From a virus, in the IMG/VR virus record IMGVR_UViG_3300044608_002693, positions 1-40,251 of that record: 40,251 nt of DNA. One strand, given 5' to 3'. Below the pieces are notes generated by a model that worked only from the letters and a program-made list of their open reading frames with translations, ran no database searches and was not told where the DNA came from. Positions 38,329 to 40,251 of this stretch are shown one piece after another. The translations under genes and the position numbers were made by a program. How positions within the stretch are numbered: the stretch's first letter is position 1; each line of letters begins with the position of its first letter.

Positions 38329-40251
38329 CGCCCAACGAAGGACAACAGCTGGCCATCGAAAGCCGGGACCGCGAACTTCCCGACAATCACTGGAACCGCG
38401 TCTATACCGACCCCGACTATTTCGGGGAGTTTGCCAAGCGTCCGGCCATCCAGACCGGCGCGTCCCTCTCGCCTTTCCCCGAATCGTACGCCAAGCGGCA
38501 GGCCAACATTGCCTACTTGTCGAGCAGCCTCGAGATCCCCGCGGAGGAAATGCCCGCCATCTACGAGGCCAAGAAAAACGAGATCGGCAAGACCGCGCTG
38601 CAAACGCCCACGCTCTCCGACGAGGGCCTCTTCAACTATTTCAAGAAGCAGTTTGACCGCGAGAACGAGGTCAACACCGCGGCGGATGGCATCTACCAAG
38701 AGGTGCAGAAATCGGTCTTCCAGGGCCTTTTCGATTCCCAAGCCGGCACCGACATCACCGGCCAGCCTGCCTACCGCCCGCTCCTCGAGCAAAAGCTCAC
38801 CGAGGCCGGCGAACTCCTCTCCGATGAGGACCGGCTCCGTATCCGGGAGAACGCGGACAAGATGGCGGACAACCTCCGCCGCGCCAATGATTCCATCGGG
38901 GACGAGGCACGCTGGCTCTTCGACATCGTCAGCAAGCAGACCGGACGCGGGCAGGAATACGAACTGGCCGGCGAGCAACCCAACCCCGCCGGCACGGTGG
39001 GCGGTCTGGGTCCGGTGATGAATCTGGCGGTCAAGCAACCCGAGGCCGCCCCCGCGGGCGAGGTCGATCTGAACGACCCCGAGATGGTCAACTTCCAGAT
39101 GGAGCAGGTCCTCGAGAAGTTTGCGGACATGCCGACCGAGCGCCGGCAATCGATCTACCTTCTGGCTGGGGCCTTTGCCGAACTCAACCAAGTGGACAAG
39201 GGCATCTTCTACCAAGCCGCGGAAACCCTGGGCCGCTTCCTTACCCGCGAGATGGGCGAGCGCATCAGCCGCAACTTCACCGAGGAATCCATCCGCGGCC
39301 AGCAGCGTCTACTGCAAGGCGACCTCCCGCTCTACGAGGCGACCAACCTCGACGGGAGCAAAGGCTTGAGCCAAGCGCCCACGTCCGGCCAAGCCCCGAT
39401 CACCGCGGAGCAGCGCGAGAAGCTCAAGGCGGACGCCGCCCGCAAACTGAAGATCCTCCAGATCAAGCGCGAACTGGTTAACCTGGCCGATACCCAGATC
39501 GACCCGATCAAGGTGGTCACCGATTGGCCTACGTGGGAGCAGGGCTTCTACGGCTTTGTCGGATCGATCCCTTACGCCGGCATCGCCGCCATCCCCTTTG
39601 TCGGATTCCCCGCCATCACCGCGTCCTTCTTTGGGCAATACAAAGATGACCTCCTCCTCGAATACCCCGACATGGACCCCGACCAGGCGGCAGCCATTTC
39701 CGCCTTGGCCGCCCCCATGGCCGCCGGCCTCGAGCTAATCCAAGCCAACTTGGTCATGGGCCGATTTGTGTCCCTCGACCGCGCCATCAAATTTTTCCTC
39801 AAGCCCTCGCGCAATCCCATGACGCGAATCATCGCCCGCGGCACCGCCACCTTTGGCTTGGAAACCGGCATCGAACTGTCCCAGAACCGCGTCCTGCCCA
39901 TCCTGCAAACCCTCGGGGCCGCCTTGAGCGATGACATACCGGACTACGATTGGCGCAAAGACATCGAAGCATTTGACGAGGAACTGGGCGTCACCGCGGT
40001 GACCATGCTGCTCTTCACTCTCACCGGCCTGCCCTTTATCACCTCGCAGGAGATCGGGCGCAACGCGGCCTACCTCCAAGATAAGAAGATGCTGAAGTAT
40101 TTTGGCATGAGCGAGGAGCAGGCTGACCGCGTCTCGACCGCGCTGACCAAGAAGGAGCGCGTGGCCGCGTTCAAGGAAGCCGAGGCCGCCCGCGACCCCG
40201 CCCTCATCGAGGCCGGACGCCGCCAGCTTTTCGTGGACACCATGGCCCAGC
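38325..40251 (+). CDS. Giant internal virion / polyvalent protein, N-terminal part
   Basis: The ATG at 38325 overlaps the previous stop. The frame runs off the window end and continues in the same frame at base 3, giving about 2,800 codons in all. The first 390 residues are polar and helical. Then hydrophobic stretches appear (about 39540-39640, GFYGFVGSIPYAGIAAIPFV; 39690-39750; and 39990-40040, VTMLLFTLTGLPF), typical of ejection proteins crossing the inner membrane. It takes the position of T7 gp16 but lacks the transglycosylase, which is on the previous gene. The remaining domains are described at 3-6734. Confidence 0.88.
   Translation, partial: MTPNEGQQLAIESRDRELPDNHWNRVYTDPDYFGEFAKRPAIQTGASLSPFPESYAKRQANIAYLSSSLEIPAEEMPAIYEAKKNEIGKTALQTPTLSDEGLFNYFKKQFDRENEVNTAADGIYQEVQKSVFQGLFDSQAGTDITGQPAYRPLLEQKLTEAGELLSDEDRLRIRENADKMADNLRRANDSIGDEARWLFDIVSKQTGRGQEYELAGEQPNPAGTVGGLGPVMNLAVKQPEAAPAGEVDLNDPEMVNFQMEQVLEKFADMPTERRQSIYLLAGAFAELNQVDKGIFYQAAETLGRFLTREMGERISRNFTEESIRGQQRLLQGDLPLYEATNLDGSKGLSQAPTSGQAPITAEQREKLKADAARKLKILQIKRELVNLADTQIDPIKVVTDWPTWEQGFYGFVGSIPYAGIAAIPFVGFPAITASFFGQYKDDLLLEYPDMDPDQAAAISALAAPMAAGLELIQANLVMGRFVSLDRAIKFFLKPSRNPMTRIIARGTATFGLETGIELSQNRVLPILQTLGAALSDDIPDYDWRKDIEAFDEELGVTAVTMLLFTLTGLPFITSQEIGRNAAYLQDKKMLKYFGMSEEQADRVSTALTKKERVAAFKEAEAARDPALIEAGRRQLFVDTMAQ
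40006..40251. repeat. Terminal overlap, right copy (matches 1-246)
   Basis: See the left copy at 1-246. The identical part (40125-40251) is exactly 127 bases, a common maximal k-mer length of short-read assemblers, which supports an assembly-overlap origin of this duplication. Confidence 0.9.

Overview
The window is a nearly complete genome (about 40 kb) of a temperate, short-tailed (podovirus-type) dsDNA bacteriophage from a GC-rich bacterial host. The evidence is a T7-like virion module (portal, scaffold, capsid, two tail tubular proteins, three internal virion proteins, a T7-type tail fibre N-terminus), a tyrosine integrase beside an attP-like tRNA half-gene, and RecT/RecE-type recombination genes. 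No RNA polymerase, DNA polymerase or primase-helicase was recognised, so the phage probably relies on host polymerases. The host cannot be named. The integration target looks like a host tRNA-Tyr gene (long variable arm, GTA anticodon). The last 246 bases repeat the first 246 with six synonymous differences, so the sequence closes into a circle of about 40,005 bp. The gene cut by the window ends (38325-40251 joined to 3-6734) is one reading frame of about 2,800 codons.

Layout. 3-6734: C-terminal part of a giant internal virion (polyvalent) protein with a GNAT and other cargo domains. 6768-13767: receptor-binding and tail-fibre module, visibly AT-richer in 7.2-10.4 kb. 13775-14909: lysis cassette (two holin-like proteins, an overlapping frame with no start codon, and an M15 peptidase endolysin). 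14910-15369: a tRNA-like structure between imperfect 18-bp repeats, plus a small minus-strand gene. 15370-16690: integrase (minus strand) and attP with three arm-type repeats. 16733-17915: small regulatory genes, including two divergent ribbon-helix-helix proteins around a control region rich in inverted repeats. 17995-22463: recombination and replication (RecT, RecE-like nuclease, RusA, replication-initiation-like protein, SSB-like protein with an acidic DDDIPF tail). 22447-29673: packaging and head assembly (TerS, TerL, portal, Bbp19-like, an initiator-type tRNA-Met, scaffold, metallophosphoesterase, HExxH protein). 29674-31043: capsid leader, major capsid protein and a terminator. 31044-40251: tail tubes and internal virion proteins.

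Most genes are on the plus strand and coupled by ATGA or TAATG overlaps, giving long operons. The most striking extra signal is a dispersed asymmetric 13-bp sequence, GGRTTAGTCGAAA: 11 exact copies and 2 degenerate ones, mostly just before start codons or between genes and mostly oriented with transcription. It resembles in architecture, not sequence, the 'stoperators' of mycobacteriophage L5 or the start-associated sequences of cluster K mycobacteriophages. It is the best candidate here for an undescribed regulatory system, with one of the two ribbon-helix-helix proteins as a possible reader.
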